DNA of 64,000 bases, taken from NCBI RefSeq assembly GCF_000521485.1, contig NZ_BAVS01000003.1, positions 1-64,000 of the forward strand, written 5' to 3'. A program made the position numbers and the translations under genes. Below are positions 52,526-63,936 of the stretch, in pieces. The notes below the pieces were generated by a model. That model did no database searches, had not been told where the DNA came from, and saw only the letters and a list, made by a program, of their open reading frames with translations. Every line of letters starts with the position of its first letter. Within the stretch, counting starts at the first letter, position 1. The DNA comes from Gracilibacillus boraciitolerans JCM 21714. GTDB taxonomy: Bacteria; Bacillota; Bacilli; Bacillales; Amphibacillaceae.

Positions 52526-52821
52526 AAAGGGATTAACCAGTTAACAGGTTAACCCCCCCTTTTTGATTTATCCTGGAAAGCACAGGTTATTTTTAAAAAA
52601 GTTCCTATAATTAATCTTTAGAGAGATAACATTTCAAAAGAATTTTGGCTTCCCGTGAAGCCAGCAATAATTCCTGTCACCAACAATACTTTTCCAGTGA
52701 AGGGGGGGGTACAATCCTATGCTTGATTCGATAACGTTAACTAAACAAACAGCTTTCTTTTCGGTATAATAAGTTTTATAATGATAACTTATTAGTACAA
52801 CTAGAGAAGGGAGCCGTTTAA
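52526..52821. terminator. Terminator of the CAP gene and following gene-free stretch
   Basis: AAAGGGATTAACC and GGTTAACCCC(CCC)TTTTT make the terminator at 52526-52565; the right arm has C7, and C4 would make both arms equally long. From 52640 to 52670 TTGGCTTCCCGTGAAGCCAG is a degenerate copy of the palindromic repeat at 63937. G8 occurs at 52702-52709. No gene is seen in the remainder. Confidence 0.65.
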
Positions 52822-53976
52822 GTGAAGCGTGGAGAATCAACTGTACCATTAAAAATGCTCTTATTTTGCTTCCATGGAGCAAATACCATCATTGTAAGTT
52901 TCTTACCCTTGTACTTACAATTTAAAGGGCTCACTGGAACAGAAATAGGTTGGGTGCTGGCAATAGGGCCATTCGTTGCTATGTTATCGCAACCGTTTTG
53001 GGGGGGATATATGAGTGATAAGTATCAAACGGTTAAAAAGATACTAATGTTATGTTTAATAGCCTTGATTATTAGTAGTTCGGTTTTTTTGCAAATGGAA
53101 ACGTTACCGTTACTGCTCACTTTTGGAGCTACCTTCTTCTTCTTTGCGGCACCTATTGGGGCATTGGGAGACAGTTTATCTCAAAGGCGGGCAGATCAGT
53201 TAGGAATATCTTTTGGTTCGATCAGGACTTGGGGATCCATAGGGTTTGCAACATCATCCTTGATAATAGGTGCGTTCTTATCGCACTTCGGCATTGTATA
53301 TATGGTCTGGCCATATCTATTATTAGCTGGCGCTGCTTTTATTGTCAGTACCCGATTAATAGATGTGAAGGTGGAGGCACCTCCAATTCAATTTAAAGAT
53401 ATTAACTTACTTGTTAAGAAAAAACCGTTTATTATTTTCCTGGTTTTGATCACATTTATTACGATTTCCCATCGTGCAAATGATAGTTTTATTGGGATTT
53501 ATATCACCTCTCTTGGAGGATCAGAGGATTTAATCGGCTTTGCATGGTTTGCAGGAGTAGCGAGTGAAGCAATTGCTTTTGCCACGGCCGGTCTATGGTT
53601 TCGAAAGTTCCATCCGCTCATTTTTATTGTGGGTGCTGCTTTCATTTATTCGATTAGATGGTATCTCTATGCCATTATTGATGATCCAATGGGAATTATA
53701 GCACTACAGTTTCTACATGGCTTAACATTTGGCGTCTTTTATTTAACGGCATTCCAATACGTTACACGAATAATTCCAAAAATGTTACAATCAACAGGAC
53801 ACTTAGTATTTCTTTCGACGTTTTTTGGTTTATCTGGAATTATTGGATCTCTCGTTGGTGGAGTGATTATGGATAGCCTGGGAGGTTCATCTTTATATTT
53901 ATTCATGGGAATATTAACTACATTTGGGACCATTATGATGTTACTATATCATTTGCTTCCATTTGGAAAATCATAA
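52822..53976 (+). CDS. MFS transporter, MFS_1-like (LacY/HcaT-type)
   Basis: Twelve-helix transporter of 384 residues: LPLYLQFKGLTGTEIGWVL, the loop GYMSDKYQTVKKI and SFGSIRTWGSIGFATSSLI, as in HcaT/LacY-like permeases. GTG 52822 follows GAAGGGAG. The G7 run 53000-53006 gives QPFWGGYMSDKY where QPFWGYMSD would be normal. It sits 22 bases before an AEC-family gene, so they may be cotranscribed. Substrate unknown. Confidence 0.85.
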   Translation: MKRGESTVPLKMLLFCFHGANTIIVSFLPLYLQFKGLTGTEIGWVLAIGPFVAMLSQPFWGGYMSDKYQTVKKILMLCLIALIISSSVFLQMETLPLLLTFGATFFFFAAPIGALGDSLSQRRADQLGISFGSIRTWGSIGFATSSLIIGAFLSHFGIVYMVWPYLLLAGAAFIVSTRLIDVKVEAPPIQFKDINLLVKKKPFIIFLVLITFITISHRANDSFIGIYITSLGGSEDLIGFAWFAGVASEAIAFATAGLWFRKFHPLIFIVGAAFIYSIRWYLYAIIDDPMGIIALQFLHGLTFGVFYLTAFQYVTRIIPKMLQSTGHLVFLSTFFGLSGIIGSLVGGVIMDSLGGSSLYLFMGILTTFGTIMMLLYHLLPFGKS

Positions 53977-53998
53977 TGTAGACAAAAGGTGATGGGAA

Positions 53999-54908
53999 AT
54001 GGAATTTATCGGAGTCCTCATTCCGATCTTTAGTATTTTTGCAATTGGTTATATAGGAATTAAGTTTTTACGAATAGATATAAAGCCTATTTCGACGGTC
54101 ACATTGTACTTAATGTCACCGTTTTTAGCATTTCGAACTTTTTACCAAAATAATTTAAATATGGATTATGTATATCTTGGTGGCTTCCTATTAGTATTAT
54201 GTATTATTAGTTTATTGTTTGCATATATTGTTGGCTATTTTCGAAAATGGGATGAGTCGGCTAAAAGTAGTTTTTATTCTTGCCTCTGTTTTTATGAATA
54301 ATGGTAATTATGGAGCGCCGCTTGTATTATTGGTATTTGGTGAGGAGGGCTTTCACTATGCCATTATACTTATGGTGTTACAAACATTAATTATGTGTAC
54401 AATAGGTATCTATTTTGCGGCAAAAGGGGGGGGTTCATCTGGCCAGCAGGTTCGTATTTCTCCGCTTAAAGATGTCATTAGAGTTCCGATTGTTTATGGA
54501 GCTGTATTAGGGATTATTCTTAATTTACTTGGAATTAAAATAGGCGGACAAATGATGACTGCGGTTGATATGGTGTCAGATGCAACGATTCCCACCATTA
54601 TGATTGTTCTTGGGATGCAGCTGGCTAAAATTAAATTAAGTGATTTAGAATTTGGTCGGGTGTCATTGGCAGTAGTTTTTCGACTTCTGTTAGCTCCAAT
54701 TATCGCTTACTTTTTAACATTACCATTACCACTTGATGAAATGGTGAAAGATATCTTAATTCTTACTGCAGCAATGCCAACCGCTGCCAACACAACGATG
54801 TATGCTTTGCAATTCGGTTCAAGACCTGGCTATGTATCAAGCGTTACATTAATCACAACAATTTTAAGTATCGTTACCTTACCGATATTATTAATACTAT
54901 TAGTATGA
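53999..54908 (+). CDS. AEC (auxin efflux carrier) family transporter (frameshifted)
   Basis: Ten-helix carrier of about 302 residues. VFMNNGNYGAPLVLLVFGEEG and AAMPTAANTTMYALQFG are family hallmarks. A T5 run at 54271-54275 is one base too long; four T give AKSSFILASVFMNNG. The G8 run 54426-54433 is in frame (AAKGGGSSGQQV). Bacterial relatives export malate or malonate-like acids; substrate here is not known. Confidence 0.87.
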
Positions 54909-54914
54909 TGGTGA

Positions 54915-54949
54915 AAAAGAGAGAGATATTAAATGTATTCCTCTCTTTT
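54915..54949 (+). terminator. Terminator after the AEC gene
   Basis: AAAGAGAGAG and CTCTCTTTT-type arms with a loop of about 14 bases and T run; moderately strong. Confidence 0.65.
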
Positions 54950-55096
54950 AGATATCGGATTGTAAAAAGTATTCATTATACAATTATTCAGAATAATTAA
55001 AATTTAAAGAATTCGATAAAAACTATTGATCAGAATGGCTTTTTAATATATTATATTTCTTATGAATTGTATAAATATATATTGGAGTGAATATTT

Positions 55097-55908
55097 ATGA
55101 ATAAACTATCGTTTAAAGGTATCGTTCTTTTCCTGTTAGTAGTCTTAGCAGCATGTGGCACAAGTAATAATGAGGAACAGTCGGAGGGTACTAATGGAAC
55201 TGATGAAAAACAGACCCTGTCTGTCGTAACAGAAGCAGGCTTCATGCCATTTACTTATTTAGATAAAGGTGAATTAGTAGGCTTTGATATTGATTTATTG
55301 GCAGCAGTAATGGAAGAAGCAGGGTATGATTATAAACTGGAGAATGTTGGCTGGGATGCGATGCTACTCTCTGTGAAGATGGAAAGGCTGATCTTGCTAT
55401 AGCAGGGATTACTGTCAATGAAGACCGGAAAGAATCGTATGATTTTTCCTCGCCATATTTTGAATCCACTCACAAAGTAGTATTTCGCGAAGGTGAAAAT
55501 ATTACCAGTGGTCAAGATATTAAAGATCTTAAAGTAGGGGTGCAAGCTGGTACAACAGGTGCAGAAGCAGTAGAGAAAATATTAGGAAAAAATCACGAAT
55601 ATATTTCTAAATATGATTCTAATACCTTAGCATTAATGTCCTTGCAATCTGGAGATGTCGATGCAGTAGTGACAGATAATGTTGTAGCTGATGAATATGT
55701 TGCAAATAATCCTGAAGCTAATGTCGAAATGATTACTGATCCTGAAACATTTGAATCTGAGTTCTATGGAATTATGTTTCCTAAAGGTAGTGAAGTAAAG
55801 GCAGATATTGATGCAGCATTACAAACTGTCATTGAAAATGGAACATACACAGAAATTTATCAGGAATGGTTTGGAGCAGAACCTGATTTAGAAGCATTAA
55901 CTCAATAA
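55097..55908 (+). CDS. Polar amino acid ABC transporter binding lipoprotein (frameshifted)
   Basis: Family 3 binding protein with lipobox VVLAACG. TEAGFMPFTYLDKGELVGFD and LKVGVQAGTTGAEAVEKIL are typical. One T is missing near 55374; adding it restores LLSVEDGKADLAIAGITVNE. The product (about 271 residues) resembles arginine or glutamine binding proteins such as ArtP/GlnH. First gene of a three-gene operon with permease and ATPase. Confidence 0.9.
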
Positions 55909-55915
55909 TTTGAAC

Positions 55916-55942
55916 AAAGCGTAGCGACTTCGTTACGCTTTT
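55916..55942 (+). terminator. Intercistronic hairpin after the binding-protein gene
   Basis: AAAGCGTAGCG-ACTT-CGTTACGCTTTT: a 10-bp GC-rich stem with T run, placed between binding-protein and permease genes. It likely reduces permease expression relative to the binding protein. Confidence 0.75.
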
Positions 55943-56009
55943 CGTTTCATAAGGAATAAATAAGGGAACAAAAAAGAGCAAAGTATTAGTAAGAAAGGAG
56001 TCAATTATA

Positions 56010-56667
56010 TGGACTTTCGCTTTGATATCATCGTGGAATACTTTCCATTTTTTATGGAGGGTATGGGACTAACAATTTTAATGTCAGTTGTTGGTGTTTT
56101 AATGGGGGGTGTATCCTCGGTTTTTTTATTGCATTAGGGAAGATGTCTCCTAAAGTATTTGTCCGTTTACCATTTATCTGGTACATTAATTTCCTGAGAG
56201 GAACACCACTATTAGTGCAATTATTTTTATTTCATTATGCTGTTCTTCCGGCTGTTCTTGGCTCAACGACTCCGGTTATCTCTGTAATGGTTACTTTATC
56301 ACTGAATTCTTCCGCATATGTAGCAGAAATATTCCGTGCTGGTCTGCAATCGATTGATAAGGGTCAAGCGGAAGCAGCACATTCGTTGGGAATGAATAAG
56401 ATACAAGTCATGCGACATGTACTTTTGCCACAAGCATTTAAACGTTCCATCCCTCCATTAGGCAATGAATTTATTGTGTTGTTAAAGGATTCATCATTAG
56501 GTGCTATGATTGCTGCTCAAGAGCTGCTTTATTGGGGGAGAGCTGCATCGGGACAATACTTACGAGTATGGGAACCATATTTAATGGTTGCCCTTGTGTA
56601 TTTAATACTTACGCTAAGCTTAACGTATTTATTAAACTATATGGAGAGAAGGCTTGATGTAAAATGA
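56010..56667 (+). CDS. Polar amino acid ABC transporter permease (frameshifted)
   Basis: His/Glu/Gln/Arg/opine-class permease of about 218 residues. FINFLRGTPLLVQLFLFHY-type segment (YINFLRGTPLLVQLFLF) and the EAA loop QAEAAHSLGMNKIQVMRHVLLP are present. The G6 run at 56104-56109 breaks the frame: four G restore LMGCILGFFIALGKMSPK, so two bases appear extra. A G5 run at 56535 (LLYWGRAAS) is unexpanded and in frame. Overlaps the ATPase gene by four bases. Confidence 0.88.
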
Positions 56668-57388
56668 TATCAGTTAAACATTTGAAAAAATCGTTTGGGG
56701 ATTTAGAAGTTTTGAAGGATATAAATGTAGATATTAAGCAAAAGGAAGTTGTCGTTGTGATCGGACCTTCAGGGTCAGGTAAGTCTACTTTTCTTCGTTG
56801 TTTAAATCTTATAGAGCCGGTAACAGAGGGAACGGTAACCATTGAAGGCGTTGAATTGACTGATAAGAAAGTCGATATCAATAAATTACGTGCAGAAGTC
56901 GGTATGGTGTTTCAACAGTTTAATCTTTTTCCTCACAAAACCGTATTAGAAAATATCACTTTGCCAATTGTGACAGTGAAAAAATGGAATAAAGCGGATG
57001 CTGAAAAAAAGGCAAAAGATTTATTGAACAAAGTTGGATTATTAGAAAAGGCGAATGCATACCCTGAATCATTATCAGGTGGTCAAAAGCAACGTGTGGC
57101 GATTGCAAGAGCACTAGGAATGGAACCAAAAGTCATGTTGTTTGATGAGCTACATCTGCATTGGACCCCCCCGAAATGGTTGGGGAAGTCTTAGAGGTAA
57201 TGAAACAATTAGCAGAAGAGGGAATGACCATGGTTGTTGTCACACATGAAATGGGCTTTGCAAAGGAAGTTGGTGATCGTGTAATTTTTATGGACGATGG
57301 TTATGTCGTCGAAGAAAATGAACCAAAGCAATTATTCGATCATCCACAACACGAACGAACAAAGGCATTTTTAAGTAAAGTGCTATAA
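56664..57388 (+). CDS. Polar amino acid ABC transporter ATPase (frameshifted)
   Basis: GlnQ/ArtR-type ATPase: Walker [11 protein letters not shown]-loop [16 protein letters not shown], signature [15 protein letters not shown] and H-loop [15 protein letters not shown]. After LFDE the frame shifts because one C is lost at about 57150 (DEPTSALDPEMVGEV expected). The C7 run 57166-57172 then gives ALDPPEMV, one proline over the invariant ALDP. Corrected length about 241. Confidence 0.92.
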
Positions 57389-57448
57389 AATTTCTCCTCA
57401 AGAAAACGTATAATATGGTAAACTAATCTTAACGAGGAGGGAAGCATT

Positions 57449-58367
57449 ATGAAATTAGTAAATTACCGGTTGCAGTCTCCCTTTGCACGAAATCGCATGG
57501 GAGCAGTGCAAGGTGATAAAATCATTGACTTACATATGGCCCATACGGAAATACTGCAAAAAGAAAAAAAATACAGGTCTATTACCATACCAGCAAATCC
57601 GAACGACTTTTATCAAAACGCCAAAACTTATATTGAAATAGCTGAAACATTGATGCGACAATTAAGTGATGGTTATTCTGAATATAGTTTTGACCGAAAA
57701 GATGTTGTGCTAGAGAAACCAGTATCACATCCATCAAAGATTATTTGTATTGGAACTAATTATGCGGATCATGTTGCTGAAATGGGGGGGAGCGAAATAC
57801 CAGAATACCCCCGTGTTATTCTCTAAATTCAATAATGCATTAATCGGTCCAGAAGATGAAATTTATAAGTCAGATGCAACGGAGAAGCTGGATTATGAAG
57901 TGGAACTTGCCGTGGTTATTGGAGCAAAGGCCTCAAAAGTAAAGAAAGAAGATGCCTTGGATTACATTGCTGGATATACCATTGGTAATGATATCTCAGC
58001 AAGGGATTTGCAAAAACGCACACCTCAATGGCTGCAAGGTAAGTCATTAGACCATACGACACCAATAGGTCCTTGGATTGTCACCACTTCCGAAATTAAT
58101 GACCCAGGTAATTTATCGATTAAATCGTATGTAAATGGAGAACCTAGACAATCCTCCAACACGAAACAGTTAATATTTGATGTTCAGTATTTAATAGAGT
58201 TCATCTCCAACTTAATGACACTTGATCCAGGAGACATTATACTAACAGGTACACCTGGTGGAGTTGGAATGGCAATGAATCCACCGAAGTTCCTCGAGGC
58301 AGATGACCTGGTTACATTGGAAATTGATAAAATAGGGAAATTAGAAAATAAAGTAATAGCGAAATAA
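57449..58367 (+). CDS. Fumarylacetoacetate hydrolase family protein (frameshifted)
   Basis: Probable acylpyruvase/oxaloacetate-type hydrolase. CIGTNYADHVAEMG, the metal-ligand LDYEVELAVVIG, GYTIGNDISARDLQ and ILTGTPGGVGMA are the standard FAH motifs. G7 (57784-57790) is in frame (AEMGGSEIP), and C5 at 57808-57812 is one base too long (four give PEYPVLFSKFNNALIG). Length about 305 residues. No operon partner; substrate undetermined. Confidence 0.9.
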
Positions 58368-58437
58368 TGATTTATCACGGTGCTAACCGTCTGTCAGGCC
58401 CCCCACTGATCATGGTCTCACTTTATATTTTTTGTAT

Positions 58438-58472
58438 ATGCTTGTTTTTTTGCACTGATAAAAAACAAGCAT
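58438..58472. terminator. A/T-rich 13-bp hairpin between FAH and arg genes
   Basis: ATGCTTGTTTTTT and AAAAAACAAGCAT pair perfectly around a nine-base loop. There is no clean T tail, so termination of the FAH gene is likely but not certain. A C6 run lies at 58399-58404. Confidence 0.5.
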
Positions 58473-58520
58473 TCTATCTACATTATTACCTTCTTAATTT
58501 ATATTTTTCAATAAACAATA

Positions 58521-58557
58521 TTGCATGAAAATACAAAACAGAGTATAATTATAAACT
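58521..58557 (+). promoter_or_regulatory. arg operon promoter with candidate ArgR box
   Basis: TTGCAT (58521-58526), 17 bp, TATAAT (58544-58549). The -10 box is part of GTATAATTATAAAC (58543-58556), which resembles the A/T-rich ARG box half palindromes recognised by AhrC/ArgR. Repression of argCJBD by arginine is inferred. Confidence 0.6.
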
Positions 58558-58587
58558 AATCATACACGGAGATTAGGAGGAACTGTT

Positions 58588-59637
58588 GTGGATGTAGCAA
58601 TTATAGGTGGAACAGGTTATGGAGCGGTTGAGTTAATACGATTTTTGCATAACCATCCACATGTTCACGTAACTAAAATTATATCTCATTCAAATAGTGG
58701 CACAGACTTAGCAGAGGTTTATCCGCATTTAGTAGATATTATCGATCTTGAAATGATCGCTTTAGATATTGGTGATCTTGCAAAGGAAGTAGAATTAGTC
58801 TTCTTTGCGACACCATCCAATGTGAGTAAACATTATATCCCAGCTTTAGTGGATCAAGGAGTTCGTTGTATCGACTTATCAGGGGGGGACTTCAGATTGC
58901 GAGATGGTGAAAAATATCAAGCTTATTATGGGGGGGAAGAAATGGTTTCTCAGTCTTATATTAATCAAGCAGTCTACGGATTACCAGAATTGAATAAAGA
59001 ACAAATTAAACAAGCTAGTATTCTAGCAAATCCGGGCTGTTTTCCAACGGCTACCACGTTGGGCTTAATACCAGTTTTAGAGAAAGATCTGGTCGAGCGG
59101 AAGTCCATTATTATCGATGCAAAGACAGGCACCTCTGGAGCTGGCAGGGGGGGGTTATCCTTAAACGTCCATTTTTCTGAAATGAATGAGAACTTTAAAG
59201 CATATCAACTTGGAGTTCATAAGCATATTCCGGAAATTGAACAAGTGTTAACTGCACGCGCGAATGAGGATATCCAAGTAACCTTTACCCCCCCTCATAT
59301 CGTACCAATGACAAGGGGAATAATGAGTACGATGTATGTAGATTTGAAAGATAGTCAGTCTACCGGACAATTGATTGCAATGTATGAAGATTACTACAAA
59401 AATGATCCATTTGTCCGTATTCGTAAAGAGGGAATTATTCCGTCAACAAGAGAAGTGTATGGAAGCAATTATTGTGATATAGGTTTATACGCAGATCAGA
59501 GGACCGGCAAGCTTATTATTGTATCTGTTATTGATAATTTAGTAAAAGGTGCCTCGGGTCAGGCGATTCAAAATATGAATATTATGTGCGGATGGGACGA
59601 AACAACTGGTCTTAATCAGTTACCTATTTATCCTTAA
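58588..59637 (+). CDS. argC: N-acetyl-gamma-glutamyl-phosphate reductase
   Basis: Third step of arginine synthesis. NADP motif IIGGTGYGAVELIRFL, the catalytic-cysteine segment ANPGCFPTATTLGLIP and HKHIPEIEQ are intact; 349 residues. GTG 58588 follows AGGAGG. Four expanded runs are in frame: LSGGDFRLRDG (58882), YYGGEEM (58930), AGRGGLSLN (59147, G8) and TFTPPHIVPM (59288); relatives lack one residue in each of them. Confidence 0.94.
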   Translation: MDVAIIGGTGYGAVELIRFLHNHPHVHVTKIISHSNSGTDLAEVYPHLVDIIDLEMIALDIGDLAKEVELVFFATPSNVSKHYIPALVDQGVRCIDLSGGDFRLRDGEKYQAYYGGEEMVSQSYINQAVYGLPELNKEQIKQASILANPGCFPTATTLGLIPVLEKDLVERKSIIIDAKTGTSGAGRGGLSLNVHFSEMNENFKAYQLGVHKHIPEIEQVLTARANEDIQVTFTPPHIVPMTRGIMSTMYVDLKDSQSTGQLIAMYEDYYKNDPFVRIRKEGIIPSTREVYGSNYCDIGLYADQRTGKLIIVSVIDNLVKGASGQAIQNMNIMCGWDETTGLNQLPIYP

Positions 59638-59652
59638 GGAGTGAAAACAGAC

Positions 59653-60879
59653 ATGGGAGATCAACAAGAATATTTTACAATTATTAAAAATGGTAATATC
59701 GCCTCAGCAAAGGGGTACCATGCAGGCGGTTTGCATTGTGGACTAAGAAAGAAAAAATTAGATTTGGGCTGGGTTTATTCCGAAGTGCCAGCACAAGCAG
59801 CAGGTGTGTACACAACAAATGCTTTTCAGGCGGCACCGCTTAAAGTAACACAGGAAAGTATAGCAAAGGAAAACAAAATACAAGCAGTCATTGTCAACTC
59901 GGCGATTGCGAATGCTTGTACAGGTGAACAAGGGTTACAGGATGCTTACGATATGCGTAAACTTTTTGCTGAAACAATGGGAATTGAAGAACACCTGGCA
60001 GCTGTTGCATCAACAGGCTTAATTGGCGAGTTATTGCCGATGGATACATTGCAAAATGGAATTAATCAAGTGCATGATCAAGCACATGTGGGCGCAGAAA
60101 AATTTGAAACAGCCATACTTACTACGGACACAAAAGGAAAAGGAATTGCAATCGAACTGGAAATTGACGGTCAGACAGTGACAATTGGCGGAGCTGCGAA
60201 GGGGTCAGGTATGATTCATCCAAATATGGCAACAATGCTAGGTTTTGTTACAACGGATGCGAATGTTTCTGCTGAATATTTATCAGATACTCTACGAGCG
60301 ATTACTAATAAGTCTTTTAATATGATCACGGTTGATGGGGGATACGAGTACAAATGATATGGTGTTAGTATTAGCAAATGGTAAAGCAGAAAACGAAGCG
60401 TTAACACCTGAGCATAAAGAATGGGAAACATTTTATCAAGGTTTGAAATTTGTCTGTGAGTATTTGGCAAAAGAGATTGCCAGAGATGGAGAAGGTGCAA
60501 CGCGGTTAGTGGAAGTACAGGTTGACGGTGCATTTACGGATGAGTCAGCCAGCACGATTGCAAAATCAATTATCTCTTCTAATCTAGTAAAAACAGCGAT
60601 CCATGGAGCGGATGCTAATTGGGGGGTCGAATTATAACCGCAATCGGATATAGTGGGGAATCATTAGATCCAGATAAAGTCAGTATCTATTTAGGTGATG
60701 TCTTAGTTGTGGAAAATGGTGTGCCACATCCATTCGATGAAGACGCAGCGAAAGAGCAGTTATTAGAAGATGAAGTAAAAATATTGGCGAAATTAGGAGA
60801 TGCCAATGGTAAAGCAACAGCATGGGGCTGTGATTTATCGTATGAATATGTCAGAATCAATGCTTCTTATCGGACATAA
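59653..60879 (+). CDS. argJ: Bifunctional ornithine acetyltransferase/N-acetylglutamate synthase (two frameshifts)
   Basis: Recycles the acetyl group in arginine synthesis. The self-cleavage site is in GSGMIHPNMATMLGFVTTDA (Thr nucleophile). G5 at 60337-60341 is one base too long (four give VDGDTSTNDMVLVLANG) and G6 at 60621-60626 is two too many (four give DANWGRIITAIGYSG). ATG 59653 follows AAGGAGTG; corrected length about 407. Between argC and argB in the operon. Confidence 0.94.
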
Positions 60880-60891
60880 GGAGGTAATCAA

Positions 60892-61698
60892 ATGAACTAT
60901 GTAGTGATAAAATGTGGTGGTAGTGTCTTTGAACAGCTGACACCTTCTTTCTATCAGGATATCGTTGCGATACAGGAGCAAGGGGAATGGCAACCAATTA
61001 TTGTGCATGGCGGAGGCCCATTAATCTCCCAATTACTAGCACAAACTGGTGTAAAAACTAGTTTTATAGATGGATTACGTGTCACAACAGATGAAGTGTT
61101 AGATGTCGTAGAAATGGCGTTAAGTGGGGGGGCGATGAATAAAGGCATTGTCCGTAAGCTTGCGGAAGCAAATGGTAAAGCAATTGGTATCAGTGGAATC
61201 GATGGAAACTTATTAGAAACAAAACCTTTCAGTGAAAATACTGCACTTGGTTTTGTCGGAGAAGTGACAAAGGTGAATACCAGTTTAATTGATGCCTTCG
61301 GAAAACAAGACTTAATTCCGGTTATCTCACCAATTGGTATGGATGCTAACGGGCAACGATACAATATTAATGCTGATATGGCAGCGTCAGCAGTCGCTCA
61401 AGCTTTAGGAGCGAAATTATGTTATATCAGTGATATTCCTGGTATTTATCATGAAATTGATGGAGAAAAACACGTTTTTCATCAATTAAATGAAAGTAAA
61501 ATAGAGGAACTAATTAATCAAGACGTTATAAAAGATGGCATGATACCAAAAGTTCAATCAGCGCTAGAAGCATTGCATCAAGATGTGTTAGAAGTCTCTA
61601 TTGTAGATGGAACAAAAGAACACGGATTAGCAGAATTTATGCAAGGAAAGGAAATTGGAACGAGAATATCCTTAACGAAGGAGGTGCCCTATGTCTAA
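60892..61698 (+). CDS. argB: Acetylglutamate kinase
   Basis: Phosphorylates N-acetylglutamate. KCGGSVFEQL, HGGGPLISQLL and NINADMAASAVAQALGAK are the expected substrate and ATP motifs; 268 residues. The G7 run 61126-61132 is in frame (ALSGGAMNKGIVRKL, one glycine over the family pattern). AAGGAGG precedes the ATG. The gene ends eight bases inside argD. Confidence 0.94.
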   Translation: MNYVVIKCGGSVFEQLTPSFYQDIVAIQEQGEWQPIIVHGGGPLISQLLAQTGVKTSFIDGLRVTTDEVLDVVEMALSGGAMNKGIVRKLAEANGKAIGISGIDGNLLETKPFSENTALGFVGEVTKVNTSLIDAFGKQDLIPVISPIGMDANGQRYNINADMAASAVAQALGAKLCYISDIPGIYHEIDGEKHVFHQLNESKIEELINQDVIKDGMIPKVQSALEALHQDVLEVSIVDGTKEHGLAEFMQGKEIGTRISLTKEVPYV

Positions 61699-62871
61699 TC
61701 AAACTATCGAGCCTGTTATGAACACATATGGACGTTTCCCCCATTACATTAGTAGAAGGCAAGGGGGGGAGTTATGTTTGGGATGATCAAGGTAAAAAGT
61801 ATCTCGATTATTCATCAGGTATCGCTACATGTAATTTAGGCCATGTCCCAGAAGTGGTCGAGAAGGCCGTACAAGAACAACTTTCGAAGCTTTGGCATTG
61901 CTCTAATTTATATCATATTCCAAATCAGGAAAAACTGGCTCAGGTGTTAACAGAAAACAGCTGTGGCGATCAGGTTTTTTTCTGTAATAGTGGAGCAGAG
62001 GCAAACGAAGCAGCGATTAAAATAGCCAAAAAATATGGTCATGATGTGTTAGAGCAAGACTCACCATTGATTGTTACTTTTAAAAACTCTTTTCATGGCA
62101 GAACGATGGCGACGTTATCGGCAACAGGTCAACAGAAGATTCAAAAGGGATTCACGCCATTAATGCCAGGCTTTGACTACTTACCTTTTAACGATAAAAA
62201 AGCTTTGGAACAATTAAAAGAAAAGAAACCAGTTGCCGTTCTTCTTGAATTAGTACAAGGAGAAGGTGGCGTAATTCCGGCAGATTCTGAATGGGTCAAG
62301 CAACTTGAATCGATTTGTAAAGAGCAGAACATCCTACTGATGGTCGATGAAATTCAAACAGGTATGGGCAGAACAGGTACGCTGTTTTGTTATCAGCATT
62401 ACGGGATTGAACCTGATGTAATCAGTCTTGCCAAGGGGGGGTTGGGATCTGGATTTCCAATCGGTGCTATTATTGCGAAAGAACATGTTGCTAAGGTATT
62501 TTCCCCCCGGTACACATGGAAGTACCTTTGGAGGCAATCCGCTTGTCTCGACTGCGGGATTGGCTACAGTGAAACATCTTACCGAATCAACTGTATTGGA
62601 AGAAGCAAATACCATAGTGGAATATATATGGGGAAAACTTCAACAATTAGTTGCGGATAAAGATCAAATAAAAGCAATCCGAGGAAAAGGATTACTAATC
62701 GGTCTTGAAGTTGATGGGAATGCGATAGATTATGTGAATAAGGCAAGAATGGATCATCAATGTTGTTCATTGTAGCAGGCACACAAATTGTTCGTGTATT
62801 ACCACCACTAACCACAACAAAAGCAGAAGTGGACCATTTTATTGATATCATGAATAAATTGTTTAACTAGA
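61691..62871 (+). CDS. argD: Acetylornithine aminotransferase (three frameshifts)
   Basis: PLP transaminase. ATG 61691 overlaps argB. C5 at 61738-61742 is one too many (YGRFPITLVEGKG), C6 at 62503-62508 is one too many (VFSPGTHGSTFGGNPLV), and a T is missing near 62760 (DHQLLFIVAGTQIVRVL). Motifs: FFCNSGAEANEAAIKIA, DEIQTGMGRTG and the PLP lysine in SLAK. In-frame G7 runs give EGKGGSYVWDD (61763) and LAKGGLGSGFP (62435), one residue long each, the second right next to the PLP lysine. About 392 residues when corrected. Confidence 0.93.
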
Positions 62872-62946
62872 CTTTGGTAATATACTTGACCAACCTCAAT
62901 AACATGATAAAGTATTAGAGAACAACAAAAGTAAAGAGGGATCAAG

Positions 62947-63847
62947 ATGAAAAGTTATATAGTAGAAAAGTTAGAAACATTTAAGAAACTGAACAAAAAT
63001 CGTGCGCGTCTTTTAATTAGCTGTTCGGATCAGCCTGGTATAGTTGCAGCTGTCTCGCAGTTTTTATATGAGCATGATGCGAATATTCTTGAATCGAATC
63101 AATACTCAACAGACCCACACGGGGGGCGAGTTTTTTATTCGTATTGAGTTTGAGATCAATAATTTGAAGGAAAAGGCTGAGCAGTTAGAAGCAGATTTTC
63201 AGGAAATAAAAGCTCAATTTCAAATGGAGGCCACTTTTAAGTTTGTTGATCAGATAAAAAAGGTAGCAATTTTTGTTTCGAAAGAGCCTCATTGTTTATT
63301 AGAATTACTCTGGGAGTGGCAAAGTGGCGACTTAATGGCGGATATAAGTCTTGTAGTTAGTAACCACGAAACTTCAAGAGAATTTGTTGAACTATTAGGA
63401 ATACCTTATTACTATATTCCTGTAAGTAAAGACATTCGCAAACAGGCAGAAGAACAACAAATTAAAGTTTTACAGGAACATGATGTGGATGTCATTGTAC
63501 TTGCACGCTATATGCAAATACTTACCCCTAACTTTGTCGAAACATTTAAAAATAAAATTATTAATATACATCATTCCTTTTTGCCTGCATTTATTGGAGC
63601 AAAACCATATGAAAGAGCTTATCACCGCGGTGTGAAACTTATTGGCGCGACCTCACACTATGTGACAAATGACCTTGATGAAGGTCCAATCATCGAGCAG
63701 GATATCAGTCGGGTTGATCACCGTGACAATGTTGAAGCAATGAAAAAAATTGGTCAATCTGTTGAACGAAATGTTTTAGCACGAGCGGTAAAATGGCACC
63801 TGGAAGATCGTATTATCGTCTATGGGAACAAAACCATCGTATTTTAG
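62947..63847 (+). CDS. purU: Formyltetrahydrofolate deformylase (frameshifted)
   Basis: Releases formate from 10-formyltetrahydrofolate. N-terminal ACT domain ([22 protein letters not shown]) and formyltransferase-like domain with [14 protein letters not shown] and [20 protein letters not shown], catalytic Asp in DLDEGPI. G6 at 63121-63126 shifts the frame; five G restore [23 protein letters not shown] precedes the ATG. Length about 300 residues. Transcribed alone after argD. Confidence 0.93.
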
Positions 63848-63936
63848 TAAGTATTAATCTATACTTCAAATGATTGGATATTTTTTAAAAATTTCTTCTG
63901 TTTCATACATAGCATGCTAGCTTTTTATGAAAAATG